This document shows positions 42,960 to 51,151 of a stretch of DNA of 64,000 bases, piece after piece. Origin of the DNA: Rhodoferax sediminis (GTDB lineage Bacteria > Pseudomonadota > Gammaproteobacteria > Burkholderiales > Burkholderiaceae_C); the NCBI RefSeq assembly GCF_006970865.1, contig NZ_CP035503.1, positions 3,671,001-3,735,000 of the forward strand, written 5' to 3'. The notes below the pieces were generated by a model, which saw only the letters and a program-made list of their open reading frames with translations, was not told the DNA's origin and did no database searches. Made by a program: the position numbers and the translations under genes. Within the stretch, counting starts at the first letter, position 1. Every line of letters begins with the position of its first letter.

Positions 42960-44165
42960 TCAGACCCGTTCCAAGATCACCGCAATGCCCTGCCCCACGC
43001 CGATGCACATGGTGCACAGCGCGTAGCGGCCACCGCTCTTGAGCAGCTGATTCACGGCCGTAGTGGCCAGGCGCGCACCGGAAGCGCCGAGCGGATGGCC
43101 CAGCGCAATCGCGCCGCCGTTCGGGTTGACGCGCGGGTCGTCGTCGGGCACGCCGAGCTGGCGCAGCACCGCCAGGCCCTGCGCGGCGAAGGCTTCGTTG
43201 AGCTCGATCACATCCATCTGCGCAATCGTCAGGCCGGTCAGTGCCAGCACCTTTTGCGAGGCCGGCGCGGGCCCCATGCCCATGATGCGCGGGGCCACGC
43301 CCGCCGTCGCCATGCCGACGACGCGTGCCCGCGGCGTGAGGCCATGCCTGGCGGCGCTGGCTTCGTCGGCCAGCAACAGTGCGCAGGCGCCGTCGTTGAC
43401 GCCGCTGGCGTTGCCCGCGGTGATGGTGCCGTCGGCACGCACGATGGGTTTGAGCTTGGCCAGCACCTCCATCGAGGTGTCACGCGGGTGCTCGTCTTTG
43501 CTCACCACGACCGGGTCGCCCTTTTTCTGGGCAATGGTTACGGGGGTGATCTCGGCGTCGAAATAGCCCGACTTCTGCGCCGCCACGGCCTTGAGCTGCG
43601 AGGCCAGCGCCATCTTGTCCTGGTCCTGGCGGCTGATCTTGTAATCGGTGGCGACATTCTCCGCCGTCTCGGGCATCGAGTCCACGCCGTATTGCGTCTT
43701 CATCAGCTTGTTGATGAAGCGCCAGCCGATGGTCGTGTCGTACACCGCATTGGCGCGGCTGAAGGCGCTCTCGGCTTTCGGCATCACGAAGGGCGCGCGG
43801 CTCATGCTCTCGACCCCGCCCGCAATCATCAGGCTGGCCTCGCCCGCCTTGATGGCGCGCGCCGCGCTGCCCAGCGCGTCGAGCCCAGAGCCGCACAGGC
43901 GGTTGATGGTGGCGCCCGGCACATCGATCGGCAGGCCCGCCAGCAGGCTGGCCATGCGCGCCACGTTGCGGTTGTCTTCGCCGGCCTGGTTCGCGCAGCC
44001 GTAGAGGACGTCGGTGACGGCCTGCCAGTCCACCTTCGGGTTGCGCGTCATCAGCGCCCTCAAAGGGATCGCACCGAGGTCGTCGGTGCGCACGCTGCTC
44101 AAGGCGCCGCCGTAGCGGCCAAAGGGGGTGCGGACGGCGTCGCAGATAAAGGCCTGGTTTGACAT
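42960..44165 (-). CDS. pcaF: 3-oxoadipyl-CoA/acetyl-CoA thiolase
   Basis: 401 residues. Thiolase active-site segments are NRLCGSGLDALG (acyl-enzyme Cys), NEAFAAQGLAVL, GGAIALGHPLGASGAR (His) and CTMCIGVGQG (second Cys). It splits 3-oxoadipyl-CoA into succinyl-CoA and acetyl-CoA in the last step of the beta-ketoadipate pathway. The assignment to PcaF rather than a general thiolase rests on the DAVRTPFGRYGGALS start and on lying behind pcaIJ (18-bp gap). Confidence 0.9.
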   Translation of the reverse strand: MSNQAFICDAVRTPFGRYGGALSSVRTDDLGAIPLRALMTRNPKVDWQAVTDVLYGCANQAGEDNRNVARMASLLAGLPIDVPGATINRLCGSGLDALGSAARAIKAGEASLMIAGGVESMSRAPFVMPKAESAFSRANAVYDTTIGWRFINKLMKTQYGVDSMPETAENVATDYKISRQDQDKMALASQLKAVAAQKSGYFDAEITPVTIAQKKGDPVVVSKDEHPRDTSMEVLAKLKPIVRADGTITAGNASGVNDGACALLLADEASAARHGLTPRARVVGMATAGVAPRIMGMGPAPASQKVLALTGLTIAQMDVIELNEAFAAQGLAVLRQLGVPDDDPRVNPNGGAIALGHPLGASGARLATTAVNQLLKSGGRYALCTMCIGVGQGIAVILERV

Positions 44166-44183
44166 GGGAATCTCCTGGTTGGG

Positions 44184-44828
44184 TTAGGGCTGGATCGAAA
44201 GGCCGACCAGCTTTTCGAGTTCGGCGTGCGCCAAGCCTTCGACTTTATCAATCAGTTTGAGGCCTTGGGGCGTGCAGGCTAGCGTGGCCAGTTCGGAATA
44301 GATCCGTTTCACGCAGGCGATGCCGGTCAGCGGATAGGTGCAGGTTTTGACGATCTTGCTCTCGCCCTTTTTGGTGAGCAGATCCATCATGACCCAGGTC
44401 TGGCGTGCGCCAATGGCCAGGTCCATCGCGCCGCCGACCGCGGGAATGGCGTCGGGCGCGCCGGTATGCCAGTTGGCCAGGTCGCCCGTGGCGCTGACCT
44501 GGAACGCACCCAGCACGCAGATGCCCAGATGGCCGCCGCGCATCATGGCAAAGCTGTCGGCATGGTGGAAAAACGCGCCGCCGGGCCTCAGCGTGACCGG
44601 CTGCTTGCCGGCGTTGATCAGGTCGTAGTCTTCCTCGCCTGCGGCCGGCGCCGGGCCCATGCCGAGAATGCCGTTTTCGCTGTGCAGGATGACTTCGCGG
44701 CTGGCGGGGATGTGGTTGGCCACCAGCGTCGGCATGCCGATGCCGAGGTTCACCGTAGAGCCCTCGTCAATGTCTTGCGCCACCCGCGCGGCGAGCTGGT
44801 CTTTGCTGCGTTTTTGATAGCTACTCAT
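44184..44828 (-). CDS. pcaJ: 3-oxoadipate CoA-transferase subunit B
   Basis: 214 residues. The class I CoA-transferase glutamate lies in HSENGILGMGPAP, preceded by NLGIGMPTLVANH. With PcaI it transfers CoA from succinyl-CoA to 3-oxoadipate. The order pcaI-pcaJ-pcaF is conserved. Its first codons overlap a degenerate copy of the 17-mer (44805-44821). Confidence 0.9.
   Translation of the reverse strand: MSSYQKRSKDQLAARVAQDIDEGSTVNLGIGMPTLVANHIPASREVILHSENGILGMGPAPAAGEEDYDLINAGKQPVTLRPGGAFFHHADSFAMMRGGHLGICVLGAFQVSATGDLANWHTGAPDAIPAVGGAMDLAIGARQTWVMMDLLTKKGESKIVKTCTYPLTGIACVKRIYSELATLACTPQGLKLIDKVEGLAHAELEKLVGLSIQP
44805..44821. repeat. Degenerate 17-mer at the start of pcaJ
   Basis: GCTGC-N7-ATAGC, two mismatches to the consensus, covering codons 2-8 of pcaJ. 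Confidence 0.4.
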
Positions 44829-44882
44829 GCAGAGTTTCCTTGGGCTGCAGGCCGATTTTATTCAGATATTGACGAAGGATGC

Positions 44883-45587
44883 TCACGCCACGGCCTGCTT
44901 GAAGCCGCCGGCCTGCGTCGCGACACGGTCGATCTTCACGATCTGGTGCACGAAGATGCCGGGCGTCACGATGTGCTCCGGGTTCATCCCGCCCAGCTCG
45001 ACAATCTCGTGCACCGTGGCCACGGTTTTCTTCGCGGCCATCGCCATCACGGGGCCGAAATTGCGCGCGGCCTTGCGGTAGGTCAGGTTGCCCCAGCGGT
45101 CGCCGCACTCGGCCTTGATGAGCGCCACATCGCCGTAGATCGGCAGCTCCAGCACGTAGTGCTTGCCGTTGATCTCGCGGGTTTCCTTACCCTTGGCGAG
45201 TTCGGTGCCGTAGCCCGTGGGCGTGAAGAAGGCGCCGATGCCCGCGCCGGCCGCGCGGATGCGCTCGGCCAGGTTGCCCTGCGGCACCAGTTCGAGCTCG
45301 ATCTTGCCACTGCGGTACAGCTCGTCGAACACATACGAGTCGGCCTGGCGCGGAAAGCTGCAGATGATCTTGCGCACGCGCCCCGCCTTGAGCATCGCCG
45401 CCAGCCCGACGTCGGCATTGCCGGCGTTGTTGTTGACCACGGTCAGGTCTTTGGCCCCCTGCGCGATCAGGCCGGCTATGAGTTCATCGGGAATGCCGGC
45501 CGTGCCGAAGCCGCCAATCATGACGGTGGCGCCGTCTCTCACGTCCGCCAGCGCGTCGGCCACGGAAGCGGCGATCTTGTTGATCAA
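44883..45587 (-). CDS. pcaI: 3-oxoadipate CoA-transferase subunit A
   Basis: 234 residues. Begins with the class I CoA-transferase alpha segment (DGATVMIGGFGTAGIPDEL) and contains VVNNNAGNADVGLA and FTPTGYGT. Forms the transferase with PcaJ. First gene of the pcaIJF unit; its promoter region is shared with the divergent IclR gene and carries three GTTC/GAAC half-sites. Acetoacetate transferase is the alternative, but the pcaF and PcaR-like context favours 3-oxoadipate. Confidence 0.9.
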   Translation of the reverse strand: MINKIAASVADALADVRDGATVMIGGFGTAGIPDELIAGLIAQGAKDLTVVNNNAGNADVGLAAMLKAGRVRKIICSFPRQADSYVFDELYRSGKIELELVPQGNLAERIRAAGAGIGAFFTPTGYGTELAKGKETREINGKHYVLELPIYGDVALIKAECGDRWGNLTYRKAARNFGPVMAMAAKKTVATVHEIVELGGMNPEHIVTPGIFVHQIVKIDRVATQAGGFKQAVA

Positions 45588-45663
45588 GAAAAATCTCCAA
45601 AAAGGGGACTGAGGGTGGCCGGTCTGACCCGCTTCGCCAATCTGGCTGGCGGGTTCATCCTAT

Positions 45664-45695
45664 TTGTTCATAATAAGAACATATGTTCGTATAAT
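45664..45695. promoter_or_regulatory. IclR-type operator overlapping a TATAAT promoter
   Basis: GTTC (45666-45669), GAAC (45677-45680) and GTTC (45685-45688) form two alternating dyads, like the triple half-site operators of PcaU/PobR regulators. TATAAT at 45690-45695 reads toward the regulator gene; a TTCATT-N17-TATTAT pair reads toward pcaI over the same bases. Binding would cover both promoters. Confidence 0.65.
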
Positions 45696-45719
45696 GAATT
45701 CTAGGAGATTTATACGACC

Positions 45720-46523
45720 ATGGCAACCGCTCAATCCGCCGCCGCGAAAACACCGCAGCCCGGCGACAGCTATGTGCAGTCGTTCGCGCGCGGGCTGGAG
45801 GTGATCCGCTCCTTCAGCGCGCAGGCTCCGCAGCAAACCTTGACTGAGGTCGCCGCGCGCAGCGGGCTCACGCGCGCCGGGGCGCGGCGCATCTTGCTCA
45901 CGCTCTTGACCCTGGGTTATGTGGAGACCGACGGCAAATACTTCCGCCTGACGCCGCGCATTCTCGACCTCGGCTTTGCCTACCTGTCGTCGATGCCGAT
46001 CTGGAACCTGGCCGAGCCGGTGATGGAGGGCCTGGTGGAGCAGATCAAGGAGTCCAGCTCTGCCGCCGTGCTGGAAGGCACCGACATCGTGTATGTGCTG
46101 CGCGTATCGACGCACAAGATCATGAGCATTTCGCTCGGCGTGGGCTCGCGCCTGCCGGCTTATTGCACCTCCATGGGGCGTATGCTGCTGGCCGATGCGC
46201 CACAGGCGCAGGTGCGCAAGATTCTGGCCGCCTCGAAGATCCAGTCGCTGACCCGGCACACGCTGACCGATACCGACGACGTGCTGGCGCAAATCGACCA
46301 GGCGCGCCGGCAGGGCTGGTGTCTGGTGAACCAGGAGCTCGAAGAGGGATTGATCTCCATCGCGGCGCCGATCACCAACCGGACCGGCCGCACGGTGGCG
46401 GCGCTGAACATCAGCGGTCAGGCGAACCGGACCTCGGCGCGCGTGATGCAGGACAGCATGCGCCCGGCCCTGCTCGAAGCGGCCCAGGCGATCTCGCGCC
46501 TGCTCAGCAACCAGCGCGCCTGA
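45720..46523 (+). CDS. IclR-family regulator, PcaR/PcaU/PobR type
   Basis: 267 residues. The N-terminal winged helix-turn-helix is TLTEVAARSGLTRAGARRIL and the C-terminal effector domain includes LPAYCTSMGRMLLA and GLISIAAPI. The segment SYVQSFARGLEVIRSFS is typical of the Pca/Pob group. It is divergent from pcaI across a region with IclR-type half-sites, so it very likely controls pcaIJF in response to a beta-ketoadipate pathway compound. AGGAG lies 12 bp before the ATG. Confidence 0.88.
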   Translation: MATAQSAAAKTPQPGDSYVQSFARGLEVIRSFSAQAPQQTLTEVAARSGLTRAGARRILLTLLTLGYVETDGKYFRLTPRILDLGFAYLSSMPIWNLAEPVMEGLVEQIKESSSAAVLEGTDIVYVLRVSTHKIMSISLGVGSRLPAYCTSMGRMLLADAPQAQVRKILAASKIQSLTRHTLTDTDDVLAQIDQARRQGWCLVNQELEEGLISIAAPITNRTGRTVAALNISGQANRTSARVMQDSMRPALLEAAQAISRLLSNQRA

Positions 46524-46542
46524 ACGTCCAGGCTGCCGGAGG

Positions 46543-46764
46543 TCAGGGCTTGCGCGCGCCCAGCACCAGCACGATGGCGCCGAGCGCGATCGCGCCCAGG
46601 CTCAGCCACTTGGGGATATCGACGGTCTTTTGCTCCTTGACCGTCAGCTGCAAGGGGCCGAGCTTGGCCGCCGTGGTGTCCTGGTTGTAGCTAAAGCTGC
46701 CCCACAGAAGACCCGCGACACCTGCCACGATCAATACGATACCTGCGATGCGCGTCACGTTCAT
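46543..46764 (-). CDS. Small two-helix membrane protein, function unknown
   Basis: 73 residues: helix 1 (IAGIVLIVAGVAGLLWGSF), a short periplasmic loop (TAAKLGPLQLTVKEQKTVDIP), helix 2 (WLSLGAIALGAIVLVLGARK). I do not recognise a defined function. A GGAG ribosome site precedes the ATG. Convergent with the IclR gene. Confidence 0.68.
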   Translation of the reverse strand: MNVTRIAGIVLIVAGVAGLLWGSFSYNQDTTAAKLGPLQLTVKEQKTVDIPKWLSLGAIALGAIVLVLGARKP

Positions 46765-46867
46765 TTGAAGCTCCTCGTTTTGTTGTTGGGGTAGCTGGCA
46801 AGGGTAACCGCAAACCCGCGCGTCATGGCGCCGGCCGCCGGGCCTTCGTGCGTGATACGCTTTGCGC

Positions 46868-47302
46868 ATGTTCAGCCCGTCCCAAGCCGATGTCCGCCGT
46901 TTCTTTTGCTCGGTTTATGCCAAAGCCCAGCAGGGACATGCACTGGAAGCTATTGAAATCATAGCAAGTCAGTGGATCGACGAGCATCCCGAGTACCACG
47001 CCGACCTGGCCGATGCCGATAGCGCGCTGGAAAAATCCTACGACGTGGAAGGCGGCAAGAGCAACCCGTTCCTGCATTTATCGATGCACCTGTCGATCAG
47101 CGAGCAGTGCTCCATCGACCAGCCGCACGGCATCCGCCAGGCGGTGGAGCTGCTCAGCCGCCGTCGCCAGTCTCTGCACGACGCACACCACGAGGCCATG
47201 GAATGCCTGGGCCGGATGATGTGGGAGAGCCAGCGCTCGGGCCGCCCACCCGATGGCGCGGCCTATATCGACTGCGTGCAGCGGCGCGCCACGCGAGACT
47301 AG
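46868..47302 (+). CDS. DUF1841 family protein
   Basis: 144 residues from the ATG of MFSPSQADVRRFFCSVYAKA. The family text NPFLHLSMHLSISEQCSIDQP and EAMECLGRMMWESQRSGRPPD is clear. DUF1841 proteins are small cytoplasmic proteins of unknown function in betaproteobacteria. Contains a perfect 17-mer at 46949-46965. Confidence 0.87.
   Translation: MFSPSQADVRRFFCSVYAKAQQGHALEAIEIIASQWIDEHPEYHADLADADSALEKSYDVEGGKSNPFLHLSMHLSISEQCSIDQPHGIRQAVELLSRRRQSLHDAHHEAMECLGRMMWESQRSGRPPDGAAYIDCVQRRATRD
46949..46965. repeat. Perfect GCTAT-N7-ATAGC 17-mer inside the DUF1841 gene
   Basis: GCTATTGAAATCATAGC; encodes A-I-E-I-I-A in the frame common to most coding copies. Confidence 0.8.
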
Positions 47303-47345
47303 TGTGGCCTTCACGCTTGTCGCTGCGCGCGGCGCTTGAGAGAAC
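47303..47345 (+). repeat. GC-rich dispersed intergenic element, degenerate copy 2
   Basis: GTGTGGCCTTCACGCTTGTC matches the start of the element at 30966 with several changes. The remainder is diverged. It lies directly after the DUF1841 stop. Confidence 0.5.
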
Positions 47346-47429
47346 CGCCCGACCTGACTCCGTGCCCTTTTGGGCGAGGGCAGCAGCGGGGGGTCAGCGA
47401 CGCGGGCAAAAAGGAAATTTTCACCATCA

Positions 47430-47456
47430 AAAAAGCCCGCTGGATGCGGGCTTTTT
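47430..47456. terminator. Perfect 11-bp terminator hairpin
   Basis: Arms 47430-47440 and 47446-47456 with a 5-nt loop, flanked by A- and T-runs. It can end transcription from both the DUF1841 gene and the cytochrome c4 gene. Confidence 0.88.
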
Positions 47457-47474
47457 CCTGACGGCAGGACGCGA

Positions 47475-48146
47475 CTACTTGATGAACCTGGATTCCGACA
47501 CCGTCTTGATGTCGCCGTCCAGGGATCCCACGTATTCCGCCACCGCCTTGAGGTCGGCATCGGAAAACTGCTTGGCAATGCCTGCCATGATGGCGTTGGC
47601 GCGGCCGAAGTGGGGGTTGTTGTTGCCCTCCTTGTACTCTTTCAGGGCCACGTACAGGTAGCTGGCATGCTGTCCGGCGAGCTGGGGGTAGGTCGGATCG
47701 ATGGGCTTGGCAAAATTGGCGCCATGGCAGGCAATGCAATTCGCCTTGGCCAGGATGGCCGCGACTTTCGGACTGGGTTCAATGCTGGGCTTGTCGGGCA
47801 AGGTGGCGCCGGCCACCACACCCAGCGTGCTGTAGTAAGCCGCCACATCGGCGATGTCCTGGTCACTCAGCGACGCGGCAATGGCGCGCATGCTGGGGAA
47901 TTTGCGATCGCCTTTTTTGTACTGATTCAAGGCGGACACGATGTACTGGGCACCCTGCCCCGCGATCTTCGGAACCTGATAGACCTCGGGGAAGCTGGTC
48001 CTGTAGCCCGTGATGCCATGGCAGCCAACGCACATGGCCACCTTTTTCGAGCCGGCGACGGCATCGCCCTTGATTTCCTGGGCAGAGGCGGTGGCGGTCA
48101 CGCAAGCGACAGCGAGGGCAAATACGGCGGTCAACAACTTGTTCAT
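47475..48146 (-). CDS. Diheme cytochrome c4
   Basis: 223 residues with a signal peptide ending TASAQ. Two homologous cytochrome domains carry CVGCH and CIACH, each followed by a Met-ligand region (FPSMRAI and NAIMAGI). The repeated PKIAGQGAQYIVSALNQY and PQLAGQHASYLYVALKEY are typical of c4. It is periplasmic and can donate electrons to terminal oxidases such as the one encoded at 24-28 kb. Confidence 0.92.
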   Translation of the reverse strand: MNKLLTAVFALAVACVTATASAQEIKGDAVAGSKKVAMCVGCHGITGYRTSFPEVYQVPKIAGQGAQYIVSALNQYKKGDRKFPSMRAIAASLSDQDIADVAAYYSTLGVVAGATLPDKPSIEPSPKVAAILAKANCIACHGANFAKPIDPTYPQLAGQHASYLYVALKEYKEGNNNPHFGRANAIMAGIAKQFSDADLKAVAEYVGSLDGDIKTVSESRFIK

Positions 48147-48248
48147 TTTTCGCGCACAATCCAGTAAGAATTCGGGCCTGTAATCAGCGAACGATTATAT
48201 GCGGCACAACCTCCACCCCCATTCAACACCTTCGCCTCGGCATACCCC

Positions 48249-49091
48249 ATGAAGTTTCAAGGCTCCCAGAACTACGTCGCCACCCAGGACCTGATGCTGG
48301 CCGTCAACGCGTCCATCACCCTCAAGCGCCCGCTGCTCGTGAAGGGCGAACCCGGCACCGGCAAGACCATGCTGGCCGAAGAAGTGGCGCAGGCCCTGAA
48401 CATGCCGCTCCTGCAGTGGCACATCAAGTCCACCACCAAGGCGCAGCAGGGCCTGTATGAATACGACGCGGTGAGCCGGCTGCGCGACTCGCAGCTCGGC
48501 GACGAGAAGGTCAAAGACATCCACAACTACATCGTCCGGGGCGTGCTGTGGCAGGCCTTCACGGCCGATGAACCGGTGGCGCTCTTGATCGACGAGATCG
48601 ACAAGGCCGACATCGAGTTCCCGAACGACCTGCTGCGCGAGATCGACCGCATGGAGTTCTATTGCTACGAGACGCGCGAGCTGGTCCGCGCGAAGAACCG
48701 CCCACTGGTGTTCATTACCTCGAACAACGAGAAGGAATTGCCCGACGCGTTCCTGCGCCGCTGCTTCTTCCACTACATCAAGTTCCCCGACGCCGACACC
48801 ATGAAGCTGATCGTGGACGTGCACTTCCCCGGCCTCAAGAAAGAGCTGCTCACGGCCGCCATGAAAACCTTCTACGACGTGCGCAACCTGCCGGGCCTGA
48901 AGAAGAAACCCTCGACCAGCGAGCTGCTCGACTGGCTCAAGCTGCTGGTGGCCGAGGACATTCCGCTCGAAGTCCTGCAAAGCAAGGAAGACAAGGTGGC
49001 GGTGCCACCGCTGGTGGGCGCGTTGCTCAAGAACGAGCAGGACGTGACCCTGTTCGAGAAACTGGTGTTCATGCAGCGGCACAACCGCTGA
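48249..49091 (+). CDS. MoxR-family AAA+ ATPase
   Basis: 280 residues. Walker A GEPGTGKTMLA and Walker B LLIDEIDKADIEFPNDLL, then a sensor 1 ITSNNEKELPDAFLRRC. MoxR proteins work with VWA proteins as chaperones that insert metals or activate enzymes. The CoxE-type VWA gene lies three genes downstream, after two small genes. The cognate enzyme is not in view. Confidence 0.93.
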   Translation: MKFQGSQNYVATQDLMLAVNASITLKRPLLVKGEPGTGKTMLAEEVAQALNMPLLQWHIKSTTKAQQGLYEYDAVSRLRDSQLGDEKVKDIHNYIVRGVLWQAFTADEPVALLIDEIDKADIEFPNDLLREIDRMEFYCYETRELVRAKNRPLVFITSNNEKELPDAFLRRCFFHYIKFPDADTMKLIVDVHFPGLKKELLTAAMKTFYDVRNLPGLKKKPSTSELLDWLKLLVAEDIPLEVLQSKEDKVAVPPLVGALLKNEQDVTLFEKLVFMQRHNR

Positions 49092-49105
49092 GCACCCGCG
49101 CTGCC

Positions 49106-49336
49106 ATGCACAAGCCGCTGTGGATCGAAGGCCTGTCGGACGCCATCGGCTTTGTCGGCGGCGCGCTGCTGGGCTACGGCCTTGCCAGGGTGATCGGCCT
49201 TGACCCGCTGGCACCGGGTTACGAAACCGCGACCGTTTTCGGCATCGTGCTGGTTGGCCTGGGTGGCGGCATGGGACTGCAATTGGCGCGGCGCTGGCGT
49301 GCCGCCTCCCGCAACCAGAACGCCCCGGAGAACTGA
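49106..49336 (+). CDS. Small membrane protein between moxR and the acetyltransferase
   Basis: 76 residues with two hydrophobic segments (FVGGALLGYGLARVIGL and ATVFGIVLVGLGGGMGL) rich in Gly and a basic tail. I recognise no family. It is tightly packed (14 bp after moxR, 1 bp before the next start). Confidence 0.62.
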   Translation: MHKPLWIEGLSDAIGFVGGALLGYGLARVIGLDPLAPGYETATVFGIVLVGLGGGMGLQLARRWRAASRNQNAPEN

Positions 49337-49337
49337 G

Positions 49338-49931
49338 ATGGCATTCGTGGAATCCACCACGCTGGCGGCACGCGGCATCCGGCTGGTGCCGTTGTCGCTG
49401 GATCATGAAGAAGGCCTGCGCGCCGCTGCCGCGGACGGCGAACTCTGGCGCATCCGCGTCACGTCCGTGCCGGAGCCCGGCCAGACACGCCAGTACATTG
49501 CGGACGCGCTGGCCATGCGCGAGGCCGGGAATCGCTTCGCCTTTGCTGTGACCGAGGAGGCCACAGGCACGGTGCTGGGCAGCACCAGTTACCACGACAT
49601 CGTGCCCCCCATACGCCGCGTGGAAATCGGCTGGACCTGGTACGCGAAGTGCTGCCAGCGCACCCACGTCAACACCACCTGCAAGCTGCTGATGCTCACC
49701 CACGCTTTCGAGACGCTGCAATGCCACGTAGTGGGCTGGCGCACCGACAACTTCAACCATGCCTCGCAACGCGCCATCGAACGCCTGGGCGCGCGCAAGG
49801 ACGGCGTGATTCGCGGCCACGCGCTGCGCCGCGACGGCAGCATCCGCGACACCGTGATGTACAGCCTGCGCAGCGGCGAGTGGCCCGAAGTGCGCACCCA
49901 ATTGCTGTACCTGCTGGACAAGCCCCGCTAG
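49338..49931 (+). CDS. GNAT-family N-acetyltransferase (RimJ/RimL type)
   Basis: 197 residues. RimJ/RimL-like layout: LRLVPL-type start (GIRLVPLSLDHEEGL), RRVEIGWTWYAK, the acetyl-CoA region THVNTTCKLLMLTHAFE, and NFNHASQRAIERLGARKDGVIRGH. The acetyl acceptor (a protein N-terminus or small molecule) is unknown. It is inside the moxR-VWA unit, so its product may act in the same process; this is inference. Confidence 0.85.
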   Translation: MAFVESTTLAARGIRLVPLSLDHEEGLRAAAADGELWRIRVTSVPEPGQTRQYIADALAMREAGNRFAFAVTEEATGTVLGSTSYHDIVPPIRRVEIGWTWYAKCCQRTHVNTTCKLLMLTHAFETLQCHVVGWRTDNFNHASQRAIERLGARKDGVIRGHALRRDGSIRDTVMYSLRSGEWPEVRTQLLYLLDKPR

Positions 49932-49944
49932 GAGGACAGGCACC

Positions 49945-51147
49945 ATGCTGATCGACTTCTTCTACTCCCTGCGCTCGGCCAAGCTGCCCGTCTCTGTCAA
50001 GGAATACCTGACGCTGCTCGAGGCCCTCCAGATGGGGGTCGTGGGGCCGGCCAGCGACAACGCGGACGGCAGCGGCTACAAGATCGACGACTTCTACTAC
50101 CTCAGCCGCACTGCGCTGGTGAAGGACGAAAAGCATTACGACAAATTCGACCGCGCCTTTGCGGCCTACTTCAAGGGTGTGGAGCTGATTGCCGACTTCA
50201 CCAAGGACATCCCGCTCGAATGGCTGCGCAAGAACCTCGAGCTCGAACTCAGCGCCGAAGAGAAGGCCAGGATCGAGAAGATGGGCTGGGACGAGCTGAT
50301 GGAAACGCTCAAAAAACGTTTCGAAGAGCAGAAGGAGCGCCACGAGGGCGGCAGCAAAATGATCGGCACGGGCGGCACCTCGCCGTTCGGCGCCTATGGT
50401 TACAACCCGCAGGGCATTCGAATCGGGCAGGACAAGAGCCGCAACAAGAGCGCCGTCAAGGTCTGGGACCAGCGCGCCTACAAGGACTACGACGACAGCC
50501 AGGAGCTGGGCACCCGCAACATCAAGATCGCGCTGCGCCGCCTGCGCAAGTTCGCGCGCGAAGGCCACGAGGAAGAGCTGGACCTGGACGAGACCATCAG
50601 CAAGACGGCCGCCAACGCCGGCTGGCTGGACATCAAGATGCGTCCCGAGCGCCACAACAACGTGAAGGTGCTGCTGCTGATGGACGTGGGCGGCACCATG
50701 GACGAGCACATCGCACGCGTGGAAGAAATGTTCTCGGCCACCAAGACCGAGTTCAAGCACATGGAGTTCTATTACTTCCACAACTGCGTGTACGACTTCA
50801 TGTGGAAGAACAACCGGCGCCGCTTCAGCGAAAAGTTCGCCACCTGGGACATCATCCGCAAGTACAACAAGGACTACAAGCTGATCTTCATCGGCGACGC
50901 GACCATGAGTCCGTACGAGATCCTGCAGCCGGGCGGCAGCGTGGAGTACAACAACGAGGAGGCCGGCGCCGAGTGGATGCAGCGCCTGACCAATGCCTTC
51001 CCCAAGTTCGTCTGGATCAACCCCGAGCCGCAGGGCGTGTGGCAGTACCGCCAGAGCATCAGCGTGATCCAGCAACTAGTCAGCCATCGCATGTACCCGC
51101 TGACCCTCAAGGGGCTCGAAGAGGCCATGCGCCTGCTGTCAAAATAG
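49945..51147 (+). CDS. CoxE-like VWA-domain protein
   Basis: 400 residues. The C-terminal half is a VWA fold with a MIDAS-like VLLLMDVGGTMDEHI in place of the usual DxSxS, a variant common in this subfamily, and later LIFIGDATMSPYEI. The N-terminal half is helical and charged, with a coiled-coil-like stretch (SAEEKARIEKMGW, KRFEEQKERHEGG). It pairs with the MoxR ATPase. AGGAGG precedes the start. Confidence 0.88.
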   Translation: MLIDFFYSLRSAKLPVSVKEYLTLLEALQMGVVGPASDNADGSGYKIDDFYYLSRTALVKDEKHYDKFDRAFAAYFKGVELIADFTKDIPLEWLRKNLELELSAEEKARIEKMGWDELMETLKKRFEEQKERHEGGSKMIGTGGTSPFGAYGYNPQGIRIGQDKSRNKSAVKVWDQRAYKDYDDSQELGTRNIKIALRRLRKFAREGHEEELDLDETISKTAANAGWLDIKMRPERHNNVKVLLLMDVGGTMDEHIARVEEMFSATKTEFKHMEFYYFHNCVYDFMWKNNRRRFSEKFATWDIIRKYNKDYKLIFIGDATMSPYEILQPGGSVEYNNEEAGAEWMQRLTNAFPKFVWINPEPQGVWQYRQSISVIQQLVSHRMYPLTLKGLEEAMRLLSK

Positions 51148-51151
51148 CCCG

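Noticed and set aside
49945..51147. Damaged metal site in the VWA protein (DVGGT instead of DxSxS)
   Set aside because: This variant is usual in the CoxE-like subfamily as far as I recall, so it is not treated as loss of function.
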